Source of the DNA: IGN2 sp964639955
GTDB taxonomy: Bacteria > Bacteroidota > Ignavibacteria > Ignavibacteriales > Ignavibacteriaceae
DNA: 64,000 bases
Reading direction: 5' to 3'
Assembly: GCA_964639955.1 (NCBI GenBank)
Contig: CAZXGJ010000003.1
Location: forward strand, 61,583 to 125,582
In this document: positions 8,736 through 18,197 of the stretch, in pieces
Layout: each line of letters starts with the position of its first letter
Position numbering within the stretch: position 1 is the first letter of the stretch
Notes under the pieces: generated by a model
The model's input: only the letters and a program-made list of their open reading frames with translations
Databases searched by the model: none
What the model was told of the DNA's origin: nothing
Program-made: the position numbers and the translations under genes

Positions 8736-10949
8736 TTATCTCATCAACATCATCTTTCTTGTTTCTATAAAACTGCCTGCCTGCAGGCGATACAGATACA
8801 TTCCGCTGGCAAGTTGAGATGCATTAAAGTTAACGGTATAAACACCGGGTTCTTTTCTTTCATTCATAAGTGTTGCAACTTCAGTTCCTAAAATATCGTA
8901 AACTTTTAAAGTCACAAATTCAGAAGCAGGAATTGAGAAGCTGATTATGGTAGATGGATTAAAAGGGTTCGGATAATTTTGAGCAAGACTGAACTCAAAA
9001 GGCGAATATACTTCAACTTCTACTGAGTTGGTGTATTCATAAGTACCATCAAAATCAACTTGCTTCAACCGGTAGCTGTAAAGCCCCATCAATAATTTCT
9101 CATCTGTAAATGAGTAGTTCGTTACTTCAGTGGTAGTTCCAAAACCCGGAACAAAACCAACTTCCAGCCATCTCTCATCCATCGGAGTTTTTCTTTCAAC
9201 AGAGAACCCCGAGTTGTTCGTTTCGGTAGCAGTAGACCAATTTAACGTCACGGAATTTTCAGTTGCAGAAGCAGTAAAGGAAGTAAGTTCCACCGGTATC
9301 ATAGATAAAGCCAGCAGGTAGGCTTCGTAAGCATCAATTCTTCCTGCGCCATATCTTGGATCTTTTCCCGGTGCGCCTTTTTCTACTGCAGTTGTCTGAA
9401 GTATCATACTTACATCAGCCGGAGTAAGATTTGGATTAATGGATAAAAGCAAAGCGGCAGTTCCACAAACGTGCGGAGTTGCACCTGAGGTTCCACTAAA
9501 AGAAGCATAACCACCGCCATCGGCTGTTGTAGTGGTTCCGTTCCCGGGGGCAGAAACATCAGGCTTTAAAAGACCAATAGAGCCAGGTAAAGTTTCATAA
9601 GGATAATCCTGGTATGCCGGGGGCATTGCATATGGGTAAGTCGGATGAACAGATTGAATATCTTCCCAGGCAGACGGACCATAGGGTGAACTGCTGGAAA
9701 TTATATCCGTCTGAGCAACAACGTTTCCAACGCCTACTACCGAACTTAAACCACCAATTAATGTCTGGTCGGGATGGAGCCAGGCTGGCGGAGTATTTCC
9801 CGGGGCAGAAATATTATATGGAATTGGTGCACTGCCAAGGTTGTTTCCATCGTTACTTGTCGAATTAGTATGAACAACGCCGGCAGCCAATTCAAAATCA
9901 TTCATTTGCCTGTGCATAGGATAATTTGGTTGCGGAGAAAAATACCATTTATAGCTGTGAGAACTTGTGATAACATCAACACCAGCGGCAACAGAGTATT
10001 GAATTGCCAACCAAGATGTTGATTCTCCACCCAGCCTGCAATTTATCAGTTTAGCTTTTGGTGCAACACCGGTTTGTGTTCCGTTTGTTCCATCACCACA
10101 AATTATACCCGCAGTATTTGTTCCGTGAGTACCCGTTGGGCCAGGGTTGTTATCATTGTACTGAAAATCCCAACCAATAAAATCATCTACATATCCGTTA
10201 GCATCATCATCAACTCCGTTAATATCACCGGGATCAAAAATTCCGGTAGAGCCAGACAATTCAATAGTTTTCCCGTCGTTATCAAAATCTTCTCCCAGGT
10301 TATTCCAGATATTATTAAACAGGTCCGGGTGGTCCCAATCGCAGCCTGAATCATGGTTTGCCGTTAAAACACCCTGCCCGCTATCACCGGCTGCCCAAAC
10401 TGCAGGTGCATTAATCAAAACTAATCCAATCTGGGGTGCGGGGTTGTCTTTAGGATCAGGCGGATAATAAGTTTGCTCATTTTCAGTCGGGTCTATTACA
10501 AGGTTTTCATCAACCGGAGCGTCGTATCTGATCTCTGCAATCTCCTCATAATTTTCTGCAAGATAATAAATTACTTCCGGTACTGCTGAAAAAACCACTG
10601 CATTTGCCGCCCAAAGAATATCTATCCTCGAAACCAGACCGTTGTCACTGGCTTCTTCAAGAAATTGACGAACAGCCTGCTGTTTTTCATCGGCAAATTT
10701 TCTTAGTATACGCACAACTTCTTTCTGCCTGAGTTTTTTTTCAAGAGTAAAAGTTTGCTGCTTCAGCAACTCAAGCGGATACTGCTCCTTCAAAGTTGCA
10801 TAAACATTAACCATTTCATCAGGAGCGGCACTAAGTAAAATAGTCTGTAATGTAGGATGGATCCTGTTATTATTATTTTGTGCAGAGACTTCCCCATTTA
10901 GCAATGCAAATGCTGCACAAATAAAGAGAAACGTAAAAAGATACTTCAT
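8736..10949 (-). CDS. Subtilisin-like (S8) serine protease with T9SS sorting domain
   Basis: Predicted secreted protease of 737 residues. A signal peptide (about 1-23, ending VSAQ) is followed by an inhibitor-like propeptide (about 30-150). The S8 domain has the Asp region HDSGCDWDHPDL (about 199-208), the His motif GTHGTNTAG (about 275) and the Ser motif GTSGATPHV (about 484). A fibronectin-like strand region (ELTSFTASATENSVTLNW) and a C-terminal type A sorting domain (YPNPFNPST to SGMYLYRLQAG, about 655-737) complete it. The sorting domain should send it through T9SS to the surface or medium. The usual Val after the catalytic HGT is replaced, but the triad is complete. Confidence 0.93.
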   Translation of the reverse strand: MKYLFTFLFICAAFALLNGEVSAQNNNNRIHPTLQTILLSAAPDEMVNVYATLKEQYPLELLKQQTFTLEKKLRQKEVVRILRKFADEKQQAVRQFLEEASDNGLVSRIDILWAANAVVFSAVPEVIYYLAENYEEIAEIRYDAPVDENLVIDPTENEQTYYPPDPKDNPAPQIGLVLINAPAVWAAGDSGQGVLTANHDSGCDWDHPDLFNNIWNNLGEDFDNDGKTIELSGSTGIFDPGDINGVDDDANGYVDDFIGWDFQYNDNNPGPTGTHGTNTAGIICGDGTNGTQTGVAPKAKLINCRLGGESTSWLAIQYSVAAGVDVITSSHSYKWYFSPQPNYPMHRQMNDFELAAGVVHTNSTSNDGNNLGSAPIPYNISAPGNTPPAWLHPDQTLIGGLSSVVGVGNVVAQTDIISSSSPYGPSAWEDIQSVHPTYPYAMPPAYQDYPYETLPGSIGLLKPDVSAPGNGTTTTADGGGYASFSGTSGATPHVCGTAALLLSINPNLTPADVSMILQTTAVEKGAPGKDPRYGAGRIDAYEAYLLALSMIPVELTSFTASATENSVTLNWSTATETNNSGFSVERKTPMDERWLEVGFVPGFGTTTEVTNYSFTDEKLLMGLYSYRLKQVDFDGTYEYTNSVEVEVYSPFEFSLAQNYPNPFNPSTIISFSIPASEFVTLKVYDILGTEVATLMNERKEPGVYTVNFNASQLASGMYLYRLQAGSFIETRKMMLMR

Positions 10950-11257
10950 TTTTACCCTCTTATATTATTTATGAATGATGATTGATAATTAATAAATCTA
11001 ACTTTCAATCTGTTAAATTTTTGTCGTAAATCCAAACGAAGGAATGTTTTTATGCAGGTATTAAGAATTCTTTTACCAGTTCGTTAGTTGTCTGTTCAGC
11101 CACAATAACTGAAATAATGCCAGCTAAGAAATAAAAAATTTTAATAAACAGGCGAGCTGGCTCAATTTGAAACCCGGAGCGCTTTAAATACGAACAAATT
11201 AATTATTAGCCATCTAAAACAAACTTACGATTTCTAAAAAAATAAATGCTTTTTTAA
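10950..11257. other. Intergenic stretch, nothing recognised
   Basis: 308 AT-rich bases between the FecR-like gene and the S8 protease, both on the minus strand. It should contain the protease promoter, but I found no convincing TAnnTTTG element, hairpin, RNA gene or coding frame. Confidence 0.5.
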
Positions 11258-11938
11258 TCAATTACTCATCAGAATCTTTTTAATATTCTCTATTGATGAA
11301 TTCACTTCTGATTTCTGTTCCGTGGACAATTCAAGCAAAATAATTTCACTATAATCTTTATAAGCTTCTTCGTATAATCCTTTTTCATAAAGAAGACCGG
11401 CAAAAAATATTCTGTAAGATGCAAGCAGTTTTGTGTCGGGGTATTTACGGTAAGTTTCCTTTGCAAATACAACCGCCGACTCTGTCATTCCATTATCTGC
11501 CAGTTGCATTGCTCCATTTAGTCTTTTTATTCCAAATGAACCTGATTGTAACTCAGAAATATTTTTACCGTTCTCTTCTGTGCCGTAAGTAGCAGTGCTG
11601 CCGGAGGAACCATTGATTTTAGTTTTAGGCGTGTTAACCAGGTCTTCCATCGCAAGCGCCAGAAGCAGCTCATCAAGGCTCATTTTTTTTATACTATTGA
11701 TTGATACTGCCGATTCGCTTCCTAAAACAAAATTAAATTTACCGTTTTGTAGATGAACCGATGAATTCTTCCCTGTAGATATAACGGCATCATTTTTCAG
11801 TATTGTCCCATTCTGAACAGATTCCCATTTTTCTTCAATCCCCGACAGAACTTTAACATCTCCTTTAACATCTGAAGCCAGATAGGTTTGTGCGGCAGAC
11901 ATGGCAGCTGCTGTTAAAACAATAATAAATGTTTTCAT
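11258..11938 (-). CDS. FecR-domain plus TPR-like periplasmic protein
   Basis: 226 residues. After a signal peptide (about 1-19) comes a FecR-like domain (about 22-85, SDVKGDVKVLSG ... NDAVISTGKNSSVHLQNG), a fold usually found in envelope signalling or scaffolding proteins. The C-terminal part (about 135-220) is helical with TPR-like spacing (ALQLADNGM-type helix pairs, LYEKGLYEEAYKDYSEIILLEL). It lies 15 bases after the beta-barrel/transglutaminase-like gene and is the last gene of that operon. There is no anti-sigma motif and no sigma factor nearby, so a scaffold role is more likely than FecR signalling. Function unknown. Confidence 0.7.
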   Translation of the reverse strand: MKTFIIVLTAAAMSAAQTYLASDVKGDVKVLSGIEEKWESVQNGTILKNDAVISTGKNSSVHLQNGKFNFVLGSESAVSINSIKKMSLDELLLALAMEDLVNTPKTKINGSSGSTATYGTEENGKNISELQSGSFGIKRLNGAMQLADNGMTESAVVFAKETYRKYPDTKLLASYRIFFAGLLYEKGLYEEAYKDYSEIILLELSTEQKSEVNSSIENIKKILMSN

Positions 11939-11953
11939 AATTCTTTTCCTTTA

Positions 11954-13918
11954 TTAATAAATATCTATAATTTCAACTTTACCTTTAGCAATTCCCAAAT
12001 TGGATATGGCATCGCGGTTGAATTTTTCTGCACCAATGTTCCATGCCTCCTGGAAATTTGTAAGCGAGGTGGTTTCTACCGGCAGCCAAATCTCATCTTT
12101 CCCTTCCATATTTGCCCTTAAAAAATACTTGTTATCATTTGCTGTAATAAGTTTTGCGTGGTTTGGAGTTAGTCCTGTGTTAAACAATAAACTAACATGC
12201 CTCAGGCTTCCATCAGATTTATAATCAACTAATGCTGTTTGTATACCCACACTCTCCAGCAGTGAGCAGTAGGCAACGCTCAGGTCGTCGCAATCTCCTC
12301 CTTTAAGTTCAAAAGTCTGGTTTGGAAACTGTACATACTCGGCACTTGCTCTTGGATCTGATGTATAGACAAGGTTGCTGGAAAAATTATCAAACAAAAT
12401 TTTTGCTTTATAAAAATCAGAAAGCGCCGATGGAATAGTATCAAGATTTTCCTTATACGAACTCAAAATTCCTTTTGAGTAGTTCATCGAAAAGTCAACA
12501 TCTCTTTTAATAAAATACCTGAGATTGCTTACTTTTCCATCCCAGGAATTTATTCCGTTAACTAGAATAGCTTTCTGAAAATGATCATCAGGCTCTTCAG
12601 TTGCAGTGGAAATGTAAAAATCCGCATAAGACAAAACCGCTTTATTCATATTGTAATTTTCGGGTATTAATATATAATACGGAATTCTTGCAGTATCGCC
12701 GGGATTAAGTATTGCCGATGGCGACTGAACAGTTTCTAAATGCATTCCTTCAATTTTTGCAGAAGGTTTTATTGTCACCGACTCATCGGTTAAATTGACT
12801 ACTATCCCGTAAGCAATCGGGTCGTTTATATAGCTATCGAAGAAGGTCGGGTATATAGCTCTCATTATTTCAACGTCGATTAATTCGGCTTTCTGTTCCT
12901 CGGCACCACTTATTTTTAATCCAAGCGATAAAATTAATTTATCAAAGCTGTAACGGTTATTAATTATATTATAAATTCCTTCAGACTCAAACAGGGAAAA
13001 ACTCGCCGACCCCGTTCTTTCTGAAAAGTATTTCAAGCCGCTGATAAGTATCTCGAAAAGATCGTTGCTATACCCGAAGGAAGGAATAATTCCTGCTATG
13101 AAAGGTTCCTGGTATTTGTCGTGAAATGCTGTAAACCCGTAATTAAAGTTTCCGGCAAAACCTGAAGCGCTTATCTGGAATGAGTTTGAAGTTTCATAAA
13201 TCAGATCAAAACTAAATTGATTTACAGGTGTAAAGCTTCCGGAGAATAAGGCTCCAATATCCTGCTTCATCCCGAATTCTTTAAATTCCTCCTGCTGAGG
13301 TTCATCTCCAAAATTAAGAAGGTTAATCGAGGCAGCTCTGAATTGAAAATATTCATTCAGTATAAAATCTATCCCGATATCAGCTTTCCAGAAATTTACT
13401 TTTTCCTCAATGCTTTCCCGCACGAGTTCAAGCGTGTCACCGAAAATCGGCTTTACTGTTTCCTGATTAAAGTCCTGGCTGAAGAAGCGTGCTGAAAATC
13501 CTGCATTAAATTGTGGATGTAACCGATAAGAGTAAGCCAGACCAAATAGTTCCCTGTAACTGTAGCTTTCTTCCAGCGATTGTGTGGTAGTATCTATAAT
13601 AATGTCCTCAGAAAAAATGAATTCTTTTTGATAGCCGGGGGTGAACCGACCCGAAAGTGAATGCTCACCAAGTTTTTTGGAAAGGGAAATCATATAAAGA
13701 TTGGAATTTACATCGCCGGAAATTTCCGCACCATAATTAATTGAGATTCCCCAATCCTCACTTTTAAGATAGCCGGATGTATTGCTTTCATAACTATTAA
13801 ATGGTATTGTAAGGTTTTTAGACAAGCCCCAATAGCCTGTAAGCCCGAACGAACTCTGTGAAAATATTTTAAAATTCACTACCATTACGCTAAGAATGAT
13901 TAATAAAATGTATTTCAA
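11954..13918 (-). CDS. Outer-membrane beta-barrel fused to a transglutaminase-like domain
   Basis: 654 residues with a signal peptide (about 1-20, ending IFSQ). Residues about 20-340 read as alternating beta strands with aromatic ends, like PorV/PorP-type barrels. An Ig-like region follows (about 345-440). The end is transglutaminase-like: GGDCDDLSVAYCSLLESVGI (candidate Cys near 541) and SLRHVSLLF (candidate His near 571), with WLPVETT in place of the usual Asp region. The start is TTG at 13918, overlapping the TGA of the upstream lipoprotein gene (TTGA); it is the only start that keeps the signal peptide whole. Such domains can be proteases, cross-linkers or inactive binders; which applies here is unknown. 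Confidence 0.7.
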   Translation of the reverse strand: MKYILLIILSVMVVNFKIFSQSSFGLTGYWGLSKNLTIPFNSYESNTSGYLKSEDWGISINYGAEISGDVNSNLYMISLSKKLGEHSLSGRFTPGYQKEFIFSEDIIIDTTTQSLEESYSYRELFGLAYSYRLHPQFNAGFSARFFSQDFNQETVKPIFGDTLELVRESIEEKVNFWKADIGIDFILNEYFQFRAASINLLNFGDEPQQEEFKEFGMKQDIGALFSGSFTPVNQFSFDLIYETSNSFQISASGFAGNFNYGFTAFHDKYQEPFIAGIIPSFGYSNDLFEILISGLKYFSERTGSASFSLFESEGIYNIINNRYSFDKLILSLGLKISGAEEQKAELIDVEIMRAIYPTFFDSYINDPIAYGIVVNLTDESVTIKPSAKIEGMHLETVQSPSAILNPGDTARIPYYILIPENYNMNKAVLSYADFYISTATEEPDDHFQKAILVNGINSWDGKVSNLRYFIKRDVDFSMNYSKGILSSYKENLDTIPSALSDFYKAKILFDNFSSNLVYTSDPRASAEYVQFPNQTFELKGGDCDDLSVAYCSLLESVGIQTALVDYKSDGSLRHVSLLFNTGLTPNHAKLITANDNKYFLRANMEGKDEIWLPVETTSLTNFQEAWNIGAEKFNRDAISNLGIAKGKVEIIDIY

Positions 13919-14826
13919 GGAATATCTATAAGTATACTGTGAATGCTTTGTGATGATACCAGCAGCTGGTTTACACCGCTGTTGTGGTAATTTTCAATAC
14001 TTCTTACAAAGGTAATGGTAATTTTATCCAGCTCATTTAAAGGCAGCCCGTTGAAAAATCTTTTCGGAATTGTTAATTGCCCGTCGTCTGCAGTTTTTAT
14101 TTTATAAATTGGTATTGAATTCTGCTGACCATTCCTTGTTACTCCTACAATTAATGTTATTCTTCTTACACCTGTTCCGTTCCATTCAAGCGCTGCTTCA
14201 ATATTTCTGTTTGAGCGGCTGCCGTTAAGTATCACTCTTCCAGTAATTTCCGGCGGGGTAGAGATATTGGCAGATACATTATTGCCCTGACCTGAATCAG
14301 GTACAAATTCAAAGCTGACAGATGCATTGTAGTTATAAAAAAATTGATCCGGGAAGCCAAAGAAATAATTAACAAGTAAATACTTTTCACCGAGGAGCGC
14401 CACTTTCGGCTGTTTCATATCCCAGTATTTAATTTCATACGGCACCCTTCTGGCTTCTATACCATTAAACCTAATAACACCCGGCGTAATGGTTTTATAT
14501 GCAAGTATTCTTTGGTTGGAATAACGTACCGGCCTGCTCTTATCAAAAAACATTGCCTGGGCAAGCGATATATGGTTGGTTTTATTTGCATGAGTAATTT
14601 TTATTCCGCTTACGGAAATAAGATTTGCTATTCCGGTAATATCCTGCGTAATCCCTGAGGTATCGGCACCGCTGGTTGTATAATTATCATCCAGATCCTT
14701 TGTAAGAATCTCAACTTCCAATTCATCAGGCACATCATTTACCAGCTCGGTTGGTGCGGGTTTATCACAACTGAATAAAAGCAGACCAGTGATAAAAATT
14801 ACAAAGTATGTTAAAATATTTTTCAT
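13915..14826 (-). CDS. Lipoprotein of unknown function
   Basis: 303 residues with a type II signal and lipobox LLFSC (Cys at about 20), so probably lipid-anchored in the envelope. The rest is mainly beta strands. A segment at about 185-300 (PPEITGRVILNGSRSNRNIEAALEWNG) looks like an Ig/fibronectin-type module. No catalytic motif is visible. It overlaps the beta-barrel/transglutaminase gene by 4 bases, so the two are probably made together and may form one envelope complex. Confidence 0.65.
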   Translation of the reverse strand: MKNILTYFVIFITGLLLFSCDKPAPTELVNDVPDELEVEILTKDLDDNYTTSGADTSGITQDITGIANLISVSGIKITHANKTNHISLAQAMFFDKSRPVRYSNQRILAYKTITPGVIRFNGIEARRVPYEIKYWDMKQPKVALLGEKYLLVNYFFGFPDQFFYNYNASVSFEFVPDSGQGNNVSANISTPPEITGRVILNGSRSNRNIEAALEWNGTGVRRITLIVGVTRNGQQNSIPIYKIKTADDGQLTIPKRFFNGLPLNELDKITITFVRSIENYHNSGVNQLLVSSQSIHSILIDIP

Positions 14827-14895
14827 TGCTGTTAAAAATTATATTTGAAGACTGTTAATATCAATCATAAAATTCACTTCCTGCTTAAAAGTTTT

Positions 14896-14921
14896 CCCCC
14901 TCCAAAAGTTTCAGGAGGGGG
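14896..14921. repeat. C-rich hairpin (CCCCCTCC / GGAGGGGG)
   Basis: An 8-bp perfect stem with a 10-base loop in the 138-base gap between two minus-strand lipoprotein genes. With flanking TTTT/AA it may act as a terminator on the minus strand, where TTTT does not follow directly, or be a dispersed pyrimidine-rich repeat. Similar elements lie at 39036-39060 and 56426-56444. Confidence 0.5.
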
Positions 14922-14964
14922 AAGTGGAGAGGACGTGTGCAGGAAAACACTGCTCTCTTTTACT

Positions 14965-15912
14965 TTAAGGATGAACAAAGTATGGTATACCCCAGGCTTC
15001 CGATTCAACGGGTGTGGCATCATCGAAGACAACCTGACGCGGCATTGCATTTATAACAGCATGGTAGAATCCCGGCCACTGATGTGTTGTATAAGTCTGC
15101 TCATAAACTTTATCCCAGCCGTTGCCGTTTGGCGTTGAAGATACAAGTTCAAATAATTTCTTGGCTCTATGTCTTACCCACCTGTTGGCTCCAAAAGTTA
15201 ATGTTACAAAATCATCTTCTTCATACATACTGAATAATTCAACTCTTAACTGTACCGATTCGCCTCTGCCGATAATTGGTACCTGCCTCCACCAGCCCCA
15301 GCCCCTTCTCAGAAAGTATTCATTTGGTTCATCAACTACAAGAGTATCTCCGTTAGGAAGAAATATTGTAAGCTTTTGAAGATCTATGTTAGGACTTTGC
15401 GTTCCACCCTCCGGTAGTGAAATTGCCGCTATCACCCAGTTGCGCATTGGATATGGAGTATTTGCAACTTTCTTAAAAATCAATTCGCGTGTTACTACAG
15501 CAGTAAATGTCTTTTCTATTACCGTATCGGGCTGTGTTGCATTTGAATCGAAAGATGCAGCTATTAATAATAATCCTTCAAAAGTTTTGGTAAGTGTTCC
15601 GTAAGCAATGCTGTCCTGATAATCGATGCTGAGGTTTCTGTTAACAAGCCTCATTTTGTGCCCGACTTTGAAAGGATAGATTGCTGTATTTACTTTTCCC
15701 AGAAAATCCATCAAGCCTTCCTCATCATAGTTATAATCAAACGAAGAAAGGGATGAATCTTCATCCACAATCTTTTCCAGTGCCTCCTGGTCTGTAATTG
15801 GCTCGGTATCGCCGGGTTCAATTACCATTTCGTCCTGGCAGCGGATAAATAAAGCAACCATTGCCAGCGTAAAAAATGCAAATACCCAGCGGGGAAGGTT
15901 TTTCTTTTTCAT
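14965..15912 (-). CDS. Probable lipoprotein of unknown function
   Basis: 315 residues. The N-terminus MKKKNLPRWVFAFFTLAMVALFIRC has a basic start, a hydrophobic stretch and a Cys near 25 that would be the lipidated residue, although Arg before Cys is unusual. The mature part starts with an acidic segment rich in Glu and Asp. It then shows beta strands and a Trp/Arg-rich piece (YFLRRGWGWWRQVPIIGRG). I recognise no family. It is the most upstream gene of the minus-strand cluster 11258-15912. Confidence 0.6.
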   Translation of the reverse strand: MKKKNLPRWVFAFFTLAMVALFIRCQDEMVIEPGDTEPITDQEALEKIVDEDSSLSSFDYNYDEEGLMDFLGKVNTAIYPFKVGHKMRLVNRNLSIDYQDSIAYGTLTKTFEGLLLIAASFDSNATQPDTVIEKTFTAVVTRELIFKKVANTPYPMRNWVIAAISLPEGGTQSPNIDLQKLTIFLPNGDTLVVDEPNEYFLRRGWGWWRQVPIIGRGESVQLRVELFSMYEEDDFVTLTFGANRWVRHRAKKLFELVSSTPNGNGWDKVYEQTYTTHQWPGFYHAVINAMPRQVVFDDATPVESEAWGIPYFVHP

Positions 15913-16254
15913 TGTAATGCTCCTTTGTTTATTGATTTGATATTTATTTTCACAAATCCTCTCAAATTATCTGCTTACAATCTATAAACTTCTGTGCCAG
16001 CCGTACGGGCTTTGGTCATTTTCTTATAATTAAAGAATTTAGCCGATAAGCTATTCTTTATATTCCGCATGTAAACTCATTAGAAACGCATGGATTGCAT
16101 TCAGACCATGCTTATTAACAATTTATTAAAAGTACTTTTTACATCCCCAATGCATTCCAATTTGTAAATCAGTGATATATTTTTGGCAGATAATTTGAGT
16201 TTATCTGCAAATTCACTTCACGAAGTACTTTTAAGTATTAATAAAGGATATGAA
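15913..16254. promoter_or_regulatory. Divergent intergenic region with a leader hairpin
   Basis: About 340 bases between the divergent lipoprotein gene (minus) and the cytochrome gene (plus), so it should hold both promoters. A hairpin GCAGATAA / TTATCTGC with a 7-base loop lies at 16186-16208, extendable by TTTG/AAA with one bulge. A TAnnTTTG-like box (TATTTTTG, 16178-16185) abuts it, but I see no matching -33 box. Confidence 0.4.
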
Positions 16255-18138
16255 ATGAAAAATGTTATCTCAACTATATTTTTTACTATCGCAGTATGTT
16301 CATCATCTATATTTCCACAGAACCCGCTGCCCGAGGAAGAATCCAATCTGTTCAGCGGCTCAGGAAATTGTGTACTCTGCCATGAAAGCGATGGCTATGT
16401 TATGACCTGGAATAATACCGATGTTTCCCCGATAACATATTGGCGCTCTACAATGATGGCAAATGCAAGTAAAGATCCGCTCTGGAGAGCGATGGTAGCT
16501 GAAGAAGTATATAAATTTCCGCAGCTACAGGCTACTATAGAAACCACCTGCCTGCGGTGCCATTCACCGATGGGCTACACGGAAGCATTCTTCCTTGGTG
16601 ACACAACTTATTCCATGACACAACTAAAACAGGACCCGCTTGCAAATGATGGTGTAAGCTGTACGGTCTGCCATCAAGTTCAACCTGATAATTTCGGATC
16701 ACAGCAATCTTATTCGGGGCATTATAAAATTGACTCAACCCGGATTATTTATGGACCCTACGAAAATTCGGATACTATGTTTATGCCCATGATGGTTAAC
16801 TACGAAGTTCAATATGGACCACACCTTAATCAGTCAGAGTTATGCGCTACATGCCACACATTATTCACACCTTACCTAGACAACCAGGGTAACATTGCGG
16901 GAACTTTCCCCGAACAAACACCTTATCTTGAATGGAAGAACAGTATTTATCCCGCACAGAACATTCAGTGCCAGGATTGTCATATGCCTAAGATATACGA
17001 TGAAATATTTTTATCTTCGTTCGGAAATTTTCCCGGCAGATCGCCGTTCTGGCGGCATACATTTGTAGGTGGAAATGTATATATGCTGAATATGCTTAAA
17101 GCTAACATAGATTCAGTGGGTGCTACTGCCCAACCGGAACATTTCGATTCTACTATCTCCCGGGCGGAATATAATCTTACTGAAAAATCCCTTACCCTCA
17201 GCACAGCGACAAATTACCATAACGATTCTCTTGAAATTATAGTAACATTACAAAATCTTGCCGGGCACAAAATTCCTACCGGCATTCCTTTCAGAAGAAT
17301 GTGGGTGCATCTGAAGGTTGAAGAACCCGGAGGTCCGGTTATTTTTGAATCGGGCGAATGGAACAGCGATGGAAAAGTTCCTGACTATAATTCCGATTAC
17401 GAACCACATTACGATATTATTACTTCCGAAAATCAGGTACAGGTTTATGAGGGTGTATTTATTGACGTAGACCAAAACGTAACCTATACATTGCTGCGTG
17501 CAGCAGAGTTTATAAAAGATAACCGCATACCGCCTTCAGGATTTACATCCACCCATATCAGCTACGATTCAACCGCTATTTTCGGAAATGCATTAACTGA
17601 TAATGATTTTAACAGGGAAGGCAGCACGGAAGGAACCGGTAAGGATGAAATAACATACAAAATTCCCGCGCAGGGCAACACAACTTACAGGATTACCGCC
17701 GAAGTTTGTTACCAGTCGGTAAAGCCAGAATTAGTCGATCATCTGCGTGGAATAAATGAGCAGGATATTAACCGGTTTGTAAATATGTACGACGCACTTC
17801 CAAATATTCCTTTTATAATGGAAGCTGCAACATTCGATATTATTACCGGATTTGAATATGATGCCGGATTGATCACCGAATTCAAACTCGAACAGAATTA
17901 TCCGAACCCCTTTAATCCGGGTACCGCTATAAAATGGCAGACAGCAGCCGGATGCCTGAATACGATAAAGATTTATGATATATTAGGAAACGAAGTAGCA
18001 ACTCTTATCAATCAGCATTTACCTGCCGGTAGCCATGAGGTTTTTTTTGATGCTTCCCGGCTTCCGAGCGGAATATACTATTACAATCTTAAGAGCGGTA
18101 ATTATTCCGATACAAAAAAAATGGTGCTGCTGAGATAG
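16255..18138 (+). CDS. Five-heme c-type cytochrome with T9SS sorting domain
   Basis: 627 residues. I start at the ATG at 16255, which follows AAAGGA and begins the signal peptide (about 1-22). Five CxxCH heme sites are visible: CVLCH (about 38), CLRCH (98), CTVCH (135), CATCH (196) and CQDCH (238), in a multiheme cytochrome domain. A beta-rich region (about 300-530) and a type A sorting domain (YPNPFNPGT to SGIYYYNL, about 541-627) follow. Cytochrome maturation occurs in the periplasm, so T9SS export would place a folded heme protein on the cell surface, fitting extracellular electron transfer or reduction of an external substrate. No reductase partner is adjacent. Confidence 0.88.
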   Translation: MKNVISTIFFTIAVCSSSIFPQNPLPEEESNLFSGSGNCVLCHESDGYVMTWNNTDVSPITYWRSTMMANASKDPLWRAMVAEEVYKFPQLQATIETTCLRCHSPMGYTEAFFLGDTTYSMTQLKQDPLANDGVSCTVCHQVQPDNFGSQQSYSGHYKIDSTRIIYGPYENSDTMFMPMMVNYEVQYGPHLNQSELCATCHTLFTPYLDNQGNIAGTFPEQTPYLEWKNSIYPAQNIQCQDCHMPKIYDEIFLSSFGNFPGRSPFWRHTFVGGNVYMLNMLKANIDSVGATAQPEHFDSTISRAEYNLTEKSLTLSTATNYHNDSLEIIVTLQNLAGHKIPTGIPFRRMWVHLKVEEPGGPVIFESGEWNSDGKVPDYNSDYEPHYDIITSENQVQVYEGVFIDVDQNVTYTLLRAAEFIKDNRIPPSGFTSTHISYDSTAIFGNALTDNDFNREGSTEGTGKDEITYKIPAQGNTTYRITAEVCYQSVKPELVDHLRGINEQDINRFVNMYDALPNIPFIMEAATFDIITGFEYDAGLITEFKLEQNYPNPFNPGTAIKWQTAAGCLNTIKIYDILGNEVATLINQHLPAGSHEVFFDASRLPSGIYYYNLKSGNYSDTKKMVLLR

Positions 18139-18149
18139 GATTTATTAAA

Positions 18150-18184
18150 AAAGATGACACTTTCGGTTTGAAAATGTCATCTTT
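18150..18184. terminator. Bidirectional intrinsic terminator
   Basis: Perfect 10-bp stem AAAGATGACA / TGTCATCTTT with a 15-base loop between convergent genes: the cytochrome (plus, ends 18138) and the thioredoxin-like gene (minus, ends 18198). It probably serves both. Confidence 0.85.
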
Positions 18185-18197
18185 CTAAAAATCAGGT

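Noticed and set aside
8779..8788. GC-rich palindrome GCCTGCAGGC in the S8 protease gene
   Set aside because: It encodes the normal LQAG of the T9SS sorting domain; a codon-level coincidence is enough.
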